From NCBI RefSeq assembly GCF_026745355.1, contig NC_079205.1, forward strand, positions 2,594,913 to 2,658,912: DNA of 64,000 nucleotides, in the 5' to 3' direction. The translations under genes were made by a program, and so were the position numbers. Of the stretch, positions 45,081 through 55,767 are shown piece by piece (position 1 is the stretch's first letter; the number at the start of each line of letters is the position of its first letter). This DNA is from Beta vulgaris subsp. vulgaris (lineage: Eukaryota; Streptophyta; Magnoliopsida; Caryophyllales; Amaranthaceae). The notes under the pieces are model-generated. The model did no database searches and was not told the DNA's origin. It worked only from the letters and a program-made list of their open reading frames with translations.

Positions 45081-45426
45081 TTTTTTTTGAGGGGAAAGAG
45101 AAGTGCATTAATCAAAGGGACAAAGTGTCCATAAGTACATAAGGTGTTACAATACTAGGACAGTGATACTCCCAACATTGTTCAACACCAAAAGGCATAA
45201 CTCTAGCAAGGTTATGGGAAACAGTATTCTCATCTCTTTTAACATGAGAAAAAGAAACAGAAGAAAATGCATTACACATAGAAAGAATGTCCCCAAGTAT
45301 TGCATCCAAATCTGAGAAGAAAATTGCTGCTTTCGTTAACCTATTCGTTGCTACCAGAAAGTCAGATTCAAAAATCACATCACCATACCCATGAGCTTTG
45401 GCCAAACGGCTTGCCATGAAAATGGA
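45081..45426 (-). mobile_element. 5'-truncated LINE insertion (RNase H end only)
   Basis: Minus-strand reading gives the C-terminal RNase H-like part of a plant L1 ORF2: ASRLAKAHGYGDVIFESDFL, then FSHVKRDENTVSHNLAR, followed by a stop and poly-A (plus-strand T run at 45081-45090). It is flanked by AATGGCAACTTT at 45069-45080 and 45427-45438. This is a classic 5'-truncated target-primed insertion of 346 bp. It is only distantly like the RNase H of the full LINE at 53297. Confidence 0.9.
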
Positions 45427-45438
45427 AATGGCAACTTT

Positions 45439-48400
45439 TATAATTATCACTAATAATAACATTTGAATTGGCAACGTAAGTGTAAAAGTTGAACTAAAAC
45501 CACGGAAAAGAAAGTAATATACCTACACTACAAATATAAAAGTACCCATTGTCCAAAATAAATAACAATATAAAGTATATTATAGATGAAGCCTAAATAG
45601 CATGGAATGCTTTGGGCCACGATTTGATTGATTAATTGATTGCAATGAGATGGTGGGTAACAGAGGCTACGAGGAAGAAACGAAACAGAAAATTCTAATT
45701 AAGGACCCGCTCGATATTACTGTAATTTTTTATTTTTTGGTTTTTTTTCCAAAGTCATATGATATATATATCTTATAATAAATAAAAAATTAGTCAAATT
45801 TACTGAAAACATGATAATTTTGAAAACTGAATTAAAAAGTGAAAACCACTTAATCTGATTTTCAGTTTTTGATTTTTAATTTTCAAAAAAATTGAAAACA
45901 AAAAAGATAACGAACGGGCGCTAACATTAGATAAAGAGGTTAGGTTTAATAATTGTCTATAACATTCGCCACACTCAATTAATAAGCCCCTGTGCATACC
46001 TTTTAGTTTTCTAATGAAAACAATAGGACAGCTTATGTACAAGGCCCTATTGATCAATACCTTTTGGATATGCAACAAAAATTTACACTCTTCATTTTTG
46101 CATTACCATATACTAGCTATAGCCTATAAGCCCACATCATAAACAACCTATGCAAATTCAGATCAACAAGAGAACAAAGCTCAAAAATCACAAAATGTAC
46201 TATATTTCATGAACAACAAGAATTATTATGAAGTGAAGGCATTCTGCATTTTGGGGAGATAATAAACAGTAGCATGAAAAAAGACTACGTGCGAGTTCCG
46301 AATACTGTTCCTAACTGTGCTGAATATGCAAAAACAGCAAGAGTAAGAAACTCGGTTATGTATTATTGATCTCTTTTCTCCTTCAAAGAATTGATGATGG
46401 AGGGTTGCAATTGTAAGATGATGACACACTAGTTCCACTTTCAAATACAATACAAACATGGAACTAGTACAAGGATCGATAATATATGATTACAACTGAA
46501 AAAACCAGAACAATGAACTACAAAATAGACAAATACAAAATTAAGGACTCAAAATAACTATCACAAAAGATACATTGATGGGGATCTACCCGGTTTTTTT
46601 TCCAGCAGATCAAACATCATGTCCGAACTTTGGCCTTGATCCCGTTGTAGGTTAAGGTATCTATGCACCACCCCAAAGATGCCTGGACAAAAGTGCCAAA
46701 TAAAAGCATATCAATATAAACCATTTTTGTGTCTGCAAATGTAAGGTTGATAATTAAATCACTCCAATATAACGTCTTTAAAACTTCAACTTTAAAGCAG
46801 GTGATAAAAACTCGTATAAATACATAAAAGCAAACTATCAGAAAGACAAATATATCACTTCTCGAAGGAATTGGGTATTTGGCAGTAAGCCTCAATGCAT
46901 GACATATAACCTACGCAGTACTAGATGGAACCAAAGCAACACCCCCTAGCACCACAAATTCAGAATTATAAGATATAAATAATTGCCATCCTACATAAGC
47001 TTCAAACAAAAACTGCATTTCAACCCTATTTAGAAAATTAAAGTTATTAAAGTCTTATTGAGCGACATAGTGGCCTGATGAAGCTTAAGCCATGTTGACG
47101 TGAAGAGAGTCGGACATTCTTACTTGGGTCTCAATTAAAAAGGAAACTAAGATCGGATTCAAGCACAGTTTAATTCCCCAAAACAATAAGCCAAAGGAAA
47201 TCCCTGAAATGTTTCTCGTTTTCGTCCTCAGTCAAAATATGACAATTTAGTTGCATAATAATCCAAAACCTAGTTTATGACAAAGGAAACAACTCCCTCT
47301 TGTACATTATCGCATAAAATGACTTGGGTAGCAGTGCAGTAAGCGGGTTTCTTGGTTCTCACAAAGATGGGAAATTTATTACTTGAGATTCAATAACTTG
47401 AACTTTGAGAATTCATGCAGAACAACAAAGACTAGAAGTTCAGCATGACAATGGGGTATAAATACGAAAGCAGTGATAATGAATTAACTACTGTTTACAC
47501 TTATTATCATTAACGAATATCATTTGTTGCAACTTGCAACATTAGCTTTTCTTCAAATTTACATTTCAATAAATAAATTTCCTCTTTTTAGCAAAAAGTT
47601 CAAACCCTAACCCCAAAAGTTGAGACTTAAGACTCGAGAGAGCTAGAGTAGAAGTGAGAGAGTATAAGGGTGGGGAGGAACAAAAGGGGGGAGGGGGTAA
47701 GAGAAAAAAGTAAATGGAAATATGGAAAACAAAAGGGGGAGGAGGGGGGAGGGGGGGGGGGGGGGAATAGGCTAACAAGTGATGGAGAGCTATTCAACCT
47801 GCAGCCTATTATAATGTTCACGCATAAATTTTACATGTTGATCCCAAACAGTTGACCAAAATTGCCTCTAAGTTATAATGGGACACACTACCATCTGTAA
47901 CTCTTTGCTGTTTTGCCTTTTGTTTTCTCGAATCCTTTTTTCTCAAAAATTTTGTGGCAACCAGCAAAACCGAATTGGATCTAGCACTGCGTGAAAGACT
48001 TGATTCTTAAGACATAAGTTAGTAATGTGGAGATAATTCTAAGAGCGCAAGACAATTTGTCCCATTACTTAGCTTAAAACATGTGTTTAAGCTTGAAAAT
48101 TTGTGGAGGATGTCTTCCGGCGGTGAATATGATCATAGGTTGATTTAATTTGATTAATACCTGTGATTTTATGACACACCTAAATGATCGGTAAATGTCA
48201 TAGAAACCCATCCTAACTTCCTACAAATACCGACTATGTGATAACTCATGGGCTCACGGCCATTTCATGTAATTATAAGATGTATGAATTTTGAATTTCA
48301 GTAAACATAACAAAATACAGGTTGGCCACGCAGTAACAATTTGATTTACAGTATAAAGTTGGTTGACTAGTAAACATAAAGTAAAAAAAAAACTTCAAAG

Positions 48401-48445
48401 CACTGGGTTAAATTTAAATTTAAATATGAACATCTCAACTTAGAA
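45439..48445. other. Spacer with low-complexity tracts, no supported gene
   Basis: AT-rich spacer. Around 47680-47766 is a purine tract ending in a run of about 17 G. A possible exon on the minus strand at about 46560-46679 (preceded by TTTTGTCCAG) is mentioned under rejected items. No protein family is recognised. Confidence 0.4.
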
Positions 48446-48456
48446 ATGTCAAAGGA

Positions 48457-48669
48457 GCAACTCAACCAAAAGCTTAAGTTGAAGGTTAGAGCCTTAGTAA
48501 TAGTTAATACTCTATCACACCCCCTTACGCAAGAGCCCATTGGGCTTAAAGCCTTAAAGTGTGGGTGCAACACAAACCTCACTCATACCTCGCGCTAAAT
48601 ATTCTATTTAGAAAGGAGGGTGAGTGAGATGTGAACCCGTGACCTTCTTGTCACGCTGGCTTCAATACC
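48457..48669 (-). mobile_element. Short retroposon-like insert (SINE-like) with 11-bp target duplications
   Basis: A 213-bp segment flanked by ATGTCAAAGGA at 48446-48456 and 48670-48680. On the minus strand it begins GGTATTGAAGCCAGCGTGAC, contains GGTCACGGGTTCACATC resembling a polymerase III B-box, and ends without a clear poly-A. The direct repeats support retroposition; the family is not identified with certainty. Confidence 0.55.
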
Positions 48670-48680
48670 ATGTCAAAGGA

Positions 48681-49964
48681 CAAACCGTAATTGTTATAGT
48701 TATGCATACTCATAATCTAACCATTCTTATCATGACTTGCCAGAACTTATGCCAATAGGATGCACAAAAAACCCTGCACAACCCTAAGAAGGGACACGAA
48801 ATGCTATCAGACGAAGTTGCTGAAGGGAGCACGAAGAGAAACAACCTTGACGATCCAAAATGTAACAAATCCAATTTTAATAATAGCCACTGAGAGTGGA
48901 GAAAAGGAGCTCAAAGGTGGTGACAAGTCTGTGCGTCACTGGCTGGTTGAGAGTAGTCAAGAGTACAGAGAAAAAATGGCTGGAGTGGGATAACCTCACA
49001 GGTAAGGGTGTAGTCTAAAGAACACAAGTGGAGCCAAGTCCTAAGAGTTTCAAATTTTTATTTACACAGCTCAAAAGTCAAGGATATAACTAAGTTAACC
49101 GTCTTCCAAAAACCATAACCATTACCACCTTAACAGTTCAATTAATTGACCCAAAAAAGAGTGGTTACCCGATTTTATTTTATTTTGCTGGGAGGAGAAA
49201 TGAGGGAACACTATTGTCGATAACTAGGGTCATTTGAGTGACTCATATAAACTACTTTCTGACTCCAAGAAGCACCTAAACACTCAGGGAGCATAGATTT
49301 ATAGGCTTTATATGACACTAAAACCACAACGCTAATTGCAGCCACAAAAAGGATTCCAAAATCAACTCTAATATTCATGGTACGGTAAAATATCATTCAA
49401 AATGTCCAATAATTTGATCTTTATAATGACAAGGGACAAAATACATATAGGAGAACAAACACACCAAGACCACATAAAGGAAAGAGAAAAAAAATTTAAA
49501 AAGAAAAGCAACCCATACCCTTTCACTGATGATTGAGAGCGAGCATAGCCAAGAGAACTGTGAAGAGATGCAAAAAGAATGTATGTTAGGTGACAAAATT
49601 TGACTGTTTATACTATATGATACTAATAACAGAAGCAAAAAACTGCACAGAGAAACTAGAATTCAAATCTTTTGATAGAAATCAACACTACTATAGACAT
49701 GCCTTTTCCTAAATTAGTTGTTTTTAGATGTGTGACAGTACCTAGCTCACAAGAGTTGTTTCAAAATGATGTCTAATGTTCACAGTTTACTATTCATCAG
49801 CTGTTCGTGGCTAAGTCAACACTAAGACAAAAGATGAGTTCACATACGACAAAATAAAACCAAGTTCCAAAGATTTCTATCAAGAACTTCACCATTAAAC
49901 CAAAGCTCCCAAAAACATAAATACACTGACTTTAATAGATAAATCAAGCATGGGATAATTAATA
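48681..49964. other. Region 3' of the SPT small-subunit gene
   Basis: Probably holds the 3' UTR of the minus-strand gene ending at 49965. Splice-like sites occur (for example minus-strand CTCTTCACAG at about 49559), so the 3' UTR may be spliced, but no coding continuation is convincing. Confidence 0.4.
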
Positions 49965-51052
49965 TTACCTCTTCCAAAATTCGGACAATTGTCGAGATCC
50001 ATTGTAAAAAATAAACCACATTAAGACAATGATTAGTGTATCTGTTCAAGTTAAGGAGTTCAACGTACAAGTCATCGGTGTATGAAACAAAGAAAATGAA
50101 ATCGAATGATGCCAAGCTTGCACTTTTAACAAACTCCACATGCAAAAAAAGAGAGTGACCAACATGAATCTAGCTGCATTGATCTATTGTCCATGAATTT
50201 TGTCATCATAAGCTAAAAAATGCAAAAAGATTAAATGATTAGGTTCCCAGAATCCCACTCCCTCAATTCCCATTGAAAATTGCAACAGCAAGTTTGACCC
50301 TCTTTAAGCCTTTTCTTATAAAATCATACGAACACAGCCAATACGCTGATTTAATTAGGCACCTAATTTCTTTCTTGGCATAATGAATACAAATCAGAGA
50401 CAATGCAATGCTTGCAATGCTATCACTATAAAAACTAAAGAAGCATTTTGAATAGCATAAGGCGCCTTTCCAATGTCCATTGAAAGAACTCATCAAACCT
50501 TGATGAACAGACTAATGTCACATGCAACACAAAAAAACCATATTCAAACTACCAAGATGAAACAACTATTTTGTGCAATCCAAGTATCCAACACCCACCT
50601 TCAATCCCATTAACAGAAAACAAGTCTATGTGTTCAGCAATACACTACTTCACTTATTCCAGTTTCTTTCACCGTATTGACATCATAGCTTGTGTGGTTC
50701 TCGTGAGCTGAACTAATTAACAATGAAAGCAGATATTCATCCTCGACAACAAAGTGACACTTAATAGTAGTAGTGGTTAAATAATAGCAAATCGGGACTA
50801 GTTCAAATCATATCAAGCTGTTGCTGATGAAAATGTTACTTCAAAATGGCATGTATACGAAAATAGAAACATGGCCAGTCTTCCTACTAATAGCTGGCAC
50901 GATGAGAAAAATGCATGACAAAAATAGTTAAAAAATTCAAGCTCAATGATACTAGCATCAAGGATACTGAAAAGGTAACGCTCCCACCAATCTAACATAT
51001 AGAGTCCAAAAGTTACATTGTAAAGATAAATCTTGCGTTGTACCCAATTCAT
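49965..51052 (-). CDS. Serine palmitoyltransferase small subunit-like protein (53 residues, two coding exons)
   Basis: The coding exons are 51052-50968 and 50041-49965 on the minus strand, joined across a GT-AG intron (donor GTATCC, acceptor TTGAACAG). The product starts MNWVQRKIYLYNVTFGLYML, continues DWWERYLF, and exon 2 gives a hydrophobic segment LIIVLMWFIFYNGSR ending in WKR and a TAA that reads through a GTAA donor-like site. The DWWERYLFN core and single membrane helix match plant ssSPT proteins, which activate the LCB1/LCB2 enzyme in the ER at the first step of sphingolipid synthesis. Known plant members are about 56 residues, so the C-terminus may be slightly longer if the GTAA is spliced. 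A 5'-UTR exon probably lies at about 52236-52400 (donor GTGAG at 52235-52231), joining an acceptor at 51073 (TTTTGCAG). Confidence 0.85.
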
Positions 51053-51072
51053 GGTAGCTTGAATACCAAGAC

Positions 51073-53280
51073 CTGCAAAAACCCAAAATACTGTTACTAC
51101 CAAATACCGATACATGCTTCTTCTATAGATGACTCAAAACCTATAGAGAAGTTTGCACCATCAGAAAAGAAAATATTACAGCTTGTTACAGTGATTATCT
51201 AACCTATTGTATCTAAAGCTCATTCCATTTTGACCCATGCTCCCAAATACAGATCAGAAACTAACAAAAAAGGCCATCTAAAATACACAAGAAACAGCCA
51301 GGAATCACTCAGCGTGATTGTCATCCCTAAGTCCAATGCTCCACTGCCAACTTAATATTTACAAATAATTAATATTTACAGCTATGATTCACAATTTCAC
51401 ATCCCATTATATCAAAAAAAATTCATCTCCCCTTTCCATCAATCTCCTGACACTGAAATATAAGTGTACAAAACTGATTGCAGGTGAAATTCACCATTCA
51501 GATAAACAAGCTTGAGGTCAGCTAAGTGGCTTCTCTCAGATCAGTTGTGTATTTTACTCCTCTTCCTTTCAAATAAAGTTAGAATCACCCAGTGGCGGAG
51601 CCAAGATTCTCAAAGTGGGGGGAAAAATTCGACCGTCAAGTATTCGGAAAAAAATTTAGAAAAAAAAACAATACAACACAAATTGTTTAATACTAAATAT
51701 TTTACATTCAAAATTCCAAAATGCTTATAGTATTACAATCAACTCATATTTATAAATCAACTACATATCAAAGTATTCCTCTTCAAACCAAACTATTCAA
51801 TATATTTCAATTATAAATCAACTCATATTTGTTCCTAATTAGAAATTCCAAACCAACAACAAATCAATCAACAACCATAAATCCACAATCACAAATTAAC
51901 ATTTCACAAATATCATAATTCAATAATTCACAACCAAACAATGTAAATTGTAAATATTACCTTAAAAAAAACTTAAACTAACACTTAGGGTTAAGAAAAC
52001 TTACAAACTGACTGAAAATTGAAATGGGCGTTTCGGTAGGTCGGCGACGGCGAATGGACGCAGCGTGCAAGCGTCGTCGGCTACGACGACTGTGAATGGG
52101 CGTTTCAAATGCTTCAACAAAGCAATTAGAATCCTGATTAATTCATAATCCATACATTCAAATTACATCAAAACAATCAAAATTCATCTTCAATTTTAAC
52201 TTTTTCAAAAAGAATTAAAGGTTCAAGAAACTCACCTGGAAATTCGGAAATCGAAATCTAACTTTTCAGATTCTAAAGAAATGAAATCTGTAATCTGTAG
52301 AAAAAGTTAGAATTTCCCTTGTAATCACAGCAGAATTTTCGGATTCAAATTTAGAGAATTAGGTTTAAACACTTCTTCTTTTCTATGTTTTCGTTTCTTT
52401 CTTTTTAAGAATTGATAATTCTACAATGGCTGCTAGAATACATTGAAGTACTTCATTTTAAATGTTAGATCTATGTCCCACTTTTTTTTTACTATTAAAC
52501 TATAATTAAATTTCTTTAAGTTTTTTTTTAATGTTTGATTTTGGACAAGGATCAAGAAGAAGAAAAGTGAGATTGATAGATAAAAAATAATCTCATCATG
52601 TAATAGAGAGTGAAAAAAAAATAACATATTGCTAAAAATAGAAATGTTAACAGTAATATAAAATTATTAAAAGTGGAAAATATTACAGGTAAAAAAAAAC
52701 CGAAGGAAGTAACAATTTGAAATAACAATTTGTAACTAGTATGTTGGATTTCACACCTTTGTATTTCTTTCAAATTAGTTGAAAATGAGTATAAACACAT
52801 TTAATCAATCACTAAAAGGGTAATGCCAATTCACTTTCTTCCATTTAAATTTGATAAAATGATCATTTAAGGTCCTGTTTTGTTCAACTTATTTTAACTT
52901 ATTTAAGATATTATAAGATCAAATAAAATAAATAAGCAGAAAAAATAACATAAGATAAGTTAAGTTCATATAAGATAAGACAAAATAAGTTGAATAAATA
53001 AACTTTTATGTCTATTAAAATTGATAGAACAAAACTTATTTTCTTTTATATACCAAAGAAATACAAAAATTGAAAGGAGGATCGGAAAGGTCCGAAAACC
53101 TTCTCAAACCGTCAAACCCTAGAATCAATTAATTTTATGAAAGATATGGACCCCAAGAGTACCACTAATCCAATAGTATCGCGAAATATAATATATAGTT
53201 CCTCTATTTCTTTTTAATCTAAATATTTTTCTCTTTGATCCGTTCTTCTTTAATCTATAGACTACACAATGTTGTTTATC
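51073..53280. other. Leader intron, probable 5'-UTR exon and spacer
   Basis: Contains the likely 5'-UTR exon of the minus-strand SPT subunit gene (about 52236-52400) and its 1.16-kb intron. The intron carries a GTGGCGGAGCCA block near 51592 of the type common in plant transposons. Bases 52871-53035 have loosely inverted TTTTGTTCAACTTATTTTAA words that look like an old MITE. No coding gene is seen. Confidence 0.45.
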
Positions 53281-53296
53281 ATATTGTTTGTAGAGT
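53281..53296. repeat. Target-site duplication of the full-length LINE
   Basis: ATATTGTTTGTAGAGT here and again at 59996-60011, identical over 16 bases, directly flanking the element. Confidence 0.95.
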
Positions 53297-54102
53297 ATAC
53301 CATGTACGAAAGAACAAAAAAGATGAGAGAGAAAGTCCTAGAAAGAGACCCTCTAGCCCCAAAAGAAAACCAAGGCCACGATATCTATACAAACCCTAAA
53401 AACTTCCCCAATTCAATTTCTCCTCCCTCAAGTAAGCCAGTTAATCATTTCTCTGCTTCCCGAAAATCCTTTAAGCGATTACTTGTATCCATTTCGCTTC
53501 TTGTCAGCTACTTTTGGAGCATTTATTGTGAGCTATCTACTTTTCCCCCAAATCAATTTAAAGATCCTGGCTATAAACTAGCGAAATCATGGCAATTAGC
53601 CTACTTAACTACAAATCCTTTCATCTTCTCTGGTTATCAGCCGGATTTTATTAATAAAGCGTCTCAATTTAACTATAATTGGGTTAAAGGATTTGGTTTT
53701 CCTCCTCTCTTATCTGCTTTTGTTGGATTTCATAGGGTTGTTTGGCCTACTTCATTAATGGTGAGTGAGAGGTGTCTCTGCTTCTCTCTTGAGTGTTGTC
53801 AGTTTAGAGTGGGTTTAGGTGGCTTTGTATTCTCTCTGGCGAATCCCCTTAATTGGGTTAAAGGAAAGCGTGCTTCTCTTGGTGTTAATTATCTGCTGTT
53901 CTCTGCTAGTGCATTTAATGTGATGGAATTTATCACTCTCTTACCTGAAGAAAGAGGTGCTGGCCTCCATCATTCCTTGGTGCCTAAGTCCTATTTAAGG
54001 ATTTCTCAGGTCATTTCTTTCCATTCACCTCAAAATTTCACTTGCCTTTCATGTTCTTGTTTTTTAGTCCTTAATTTCTCTGCTAGTTCGTTCTCATTTA
54101 TT

Positions 54103-55722
54103 ATGGTGAATCCAAGTAAATTTAAAGAAGCTCTTCTCTCAAACCCTACCCCTAATTTAGCAAGTATGTCTACTCAACCCCAAGCTACTTATGAGAATGC
54201 TGACTCTCATCCTGTAGTTACTTCTGCTATTTCCCCATCCCCCCAAACTGATCCTCCCTTTCCCCCTCCCTTCCCTGAGGCCCTTATTCTCGATAACCTT
54301 CCCCAGGTTCAGAAAGATATTGATGAACTTACTAAGTCCTGTTTACTTGGCAAGATGCTATCTGCACCTTTGGATTTGCGTACTATTATTGCAAGAACGA
54401 AGGCTGATTGGCGTGTTGTCAAAGGTGAGGTGAATTATCTTGAAATGGGTAATGGCTGGATATTGCTGCGTTTTGCCAACCCCCAGGATCTCTCTCTTGT
54501 TTGGAGTGAGAGGCCCTGGCACATACAAGGTGACTTATTTGTGCTTTCTCCCTGGAAATCTAATTTTGACCCTTATTTAGAAGAGATCAAGTGGGTTGAT
54601 TTATGGGTAAGGATTCCTAGATTGCCCACTGAACTCTTGAACTTTGATTCAATTGCTAATATGCTTGCTTCTAATGATATTGGTGCTCTTATAAAACTTG
54701 ACCAAAGATCCTTGCTAAGAAACAAAATCCGTTTTGCAAGAGCATGTGTAAGAGTTGATATTCAGGGGCCTTTGCTTGAGTTTGCAGAAGCTAGCAGGAT
54801 TGGTGATGTTGTGCATGGTTATGTGATATGGTATGAGGACTTCTCCTCGGGTTGTTCTTTTTGTGGTGAGTATGCTCATGTTATAGATGTTTGCCCTCTG
54901 TTGAACTCCCCTAAAAAGGAGATTACTATCCAACTTATCAAGAATCCTAAACAGAAAACTCTTTATGACACTCTTGCCAAGGCTGCGGGGCAGGAAATAC
55001 ATGCTACCACAGCTGAGACAGCACATGTGGTACATGTGAGGCCCAAGCATCTTGGCAAGAATGTAAATGCGAAGTCTTTATCCCAGAAATCTTCTTCTAA
55101 GTTATCTGCTGCTGGTCTCCTTCCTACTCCTATCTCTAAAGGGGTCATCATCAATGAGGCTGGAAAGACTGGCCCTCAGGTTCCTAAAAAGTTGCCCGAG
55201 ATACATGGTAAAGGTAAGGGTAAGATGCGTATTTCCCAAGTCTTACATTCTGATGATTCCTCTGATGATGAGGCTCCCTTTCTGCAACCTCTAGTCTCTT
55301 CTCCTGCTGGACCTGCTGTGGGTAAGATTGTAGGTGCAACTGGACTTGCTCCTCTCATTCTGCCTAACCCTCCTATCCAGGTTTTCAGTCCATCTGATTT
55401 GTTTGATGATAATCAGTTTTCTGCGCTTACTCCCACTGAGAATCCCTCTGAGGCTGGCTATTTTGGTACTATGGCTGATGATGAAACCTTCTGTATTAAT
55501 GAACAAGATGATGATTCTGGCAGTGGGCTTCACCCGCTAACTGAGACTTCCTTTCATTCTCTTCATTCTGATAATTCAATCATTAAGGAGCTAGGTAGGA
55601 TGGGTGTTGATGCAACTCACCCAGTTGAGCTCTCTTCCCAATCCGGGTCCATTAAAAGGAGAATTGAAGACAAGGAGGATGAAGATGATGCTTCATCTGC
55701 CCTGAAGAGGAAGAGGAATTAG
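54103..55722 (+). CDS. LINE ORF1: nucleic-acid-binding protein (DUF4283 plus CCHC knuckle)
   Basis: 539 residues from the chosen ATG (MVNPSKFKEALLSNP). Residues about 75-230 form a DUF4283-type domain (WRVVKGEVNYLEMGNGWILL, SERPWHIQGDLFVLSPW, WVDLWVRIPRLPTELLNF). A zinc knuckle C-X2-C-X4-H-X4-C (CSFCGEYAHVIDVC) is at about 251-264. The C-terminal half is Ser/Pro/Asp-rich and ends in basic KRKRN, a possible nuclear localisation signal. ORF1 proteins coat the element RNA. The open frame extends upstream without a stop to an ATG at 53269, but that ATG lies outside the element, beyond its target duplication, so 54103 is chosen. Start codons in between remain possible. Confidence 0.88.
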   Translation: MVNPSKFKEALLSNPTPNLASMSTQPQATYENADSHPVVTSAISPSPQTDPPFPPPFPEALILDNLPQVQKDIDELTKSCLLGKMLSAPLDLRTIIARTKADWRVVKGEVNYLEMGNGWILLRFANPQDLSLVWSERPWHIQGDLFVLSPWKSNFDPYLEEIKWVDLWVRIPRLPTELLNFDSIANMLASNDIGALIKLDQRSLLRNKIRFARACVRVDIQGPLLEFAEASRIGDVVHGYVIWYEDFSSGCSFCGEYAHVIDVCPLLNSPKKEITIQLIKNPKQKTLYDTLAKAAGQEIHATTAETAHVVHVRPKHLGKNVNAKSLSQKSSSKLSAAGLLPTPISKGVIINEAGKTGPQVPKKLPEIHGKGKGKMRISQVLHSDDSSDDEAPFLQPLVSSPAGPAVGKIVGATGLAPLILPNPPIQVFSPSDLFDDNQFSALTPTENPSEAGYFGTMADDETFCINEQDDDSGSGLHPLTETSFHSLHSDNSIIKELGRMGVDATHPVELSSQSGSIKRRIEDKEDEDDASSALKRKRN

Positions 55723-55767
55723 ACCTCTCTTTCATTATCATGTTAGCCAGTTAACCCTTTTTTGTGA

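Noticed and set aside
46560..46679. Possible last exon on the minus strand (after TTTTGTCCAG) reading VVHRYLNLQRDQGQSSDMM
   Set aside because: The frame and splice acceptor are plausible, but no upstream exon or protein family could be linked to it. It could be a 3'-UTR exon of the SPT subunit gene.
47680..47766. Purine run ending in about 17 G
   Set aside because: Low-complexity sequence, possibly inflated by sequencing; no feature is supported.
49500..49560. Candidate third coding exon for the SPT subunit after CTCTTCACAG
   Set aside because: It would add residues unlike the known ssSPT C-terminus. Reading through to the TAA at 49965 gives a family-sized protein.
53269..54102. N-terminal 278 residues of the long frame leading into LINE ORF1
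   Set aside because: Its ATG lies outside the element, before the target duplication, so it is not annotated as part of ORF1; kept as a finding.
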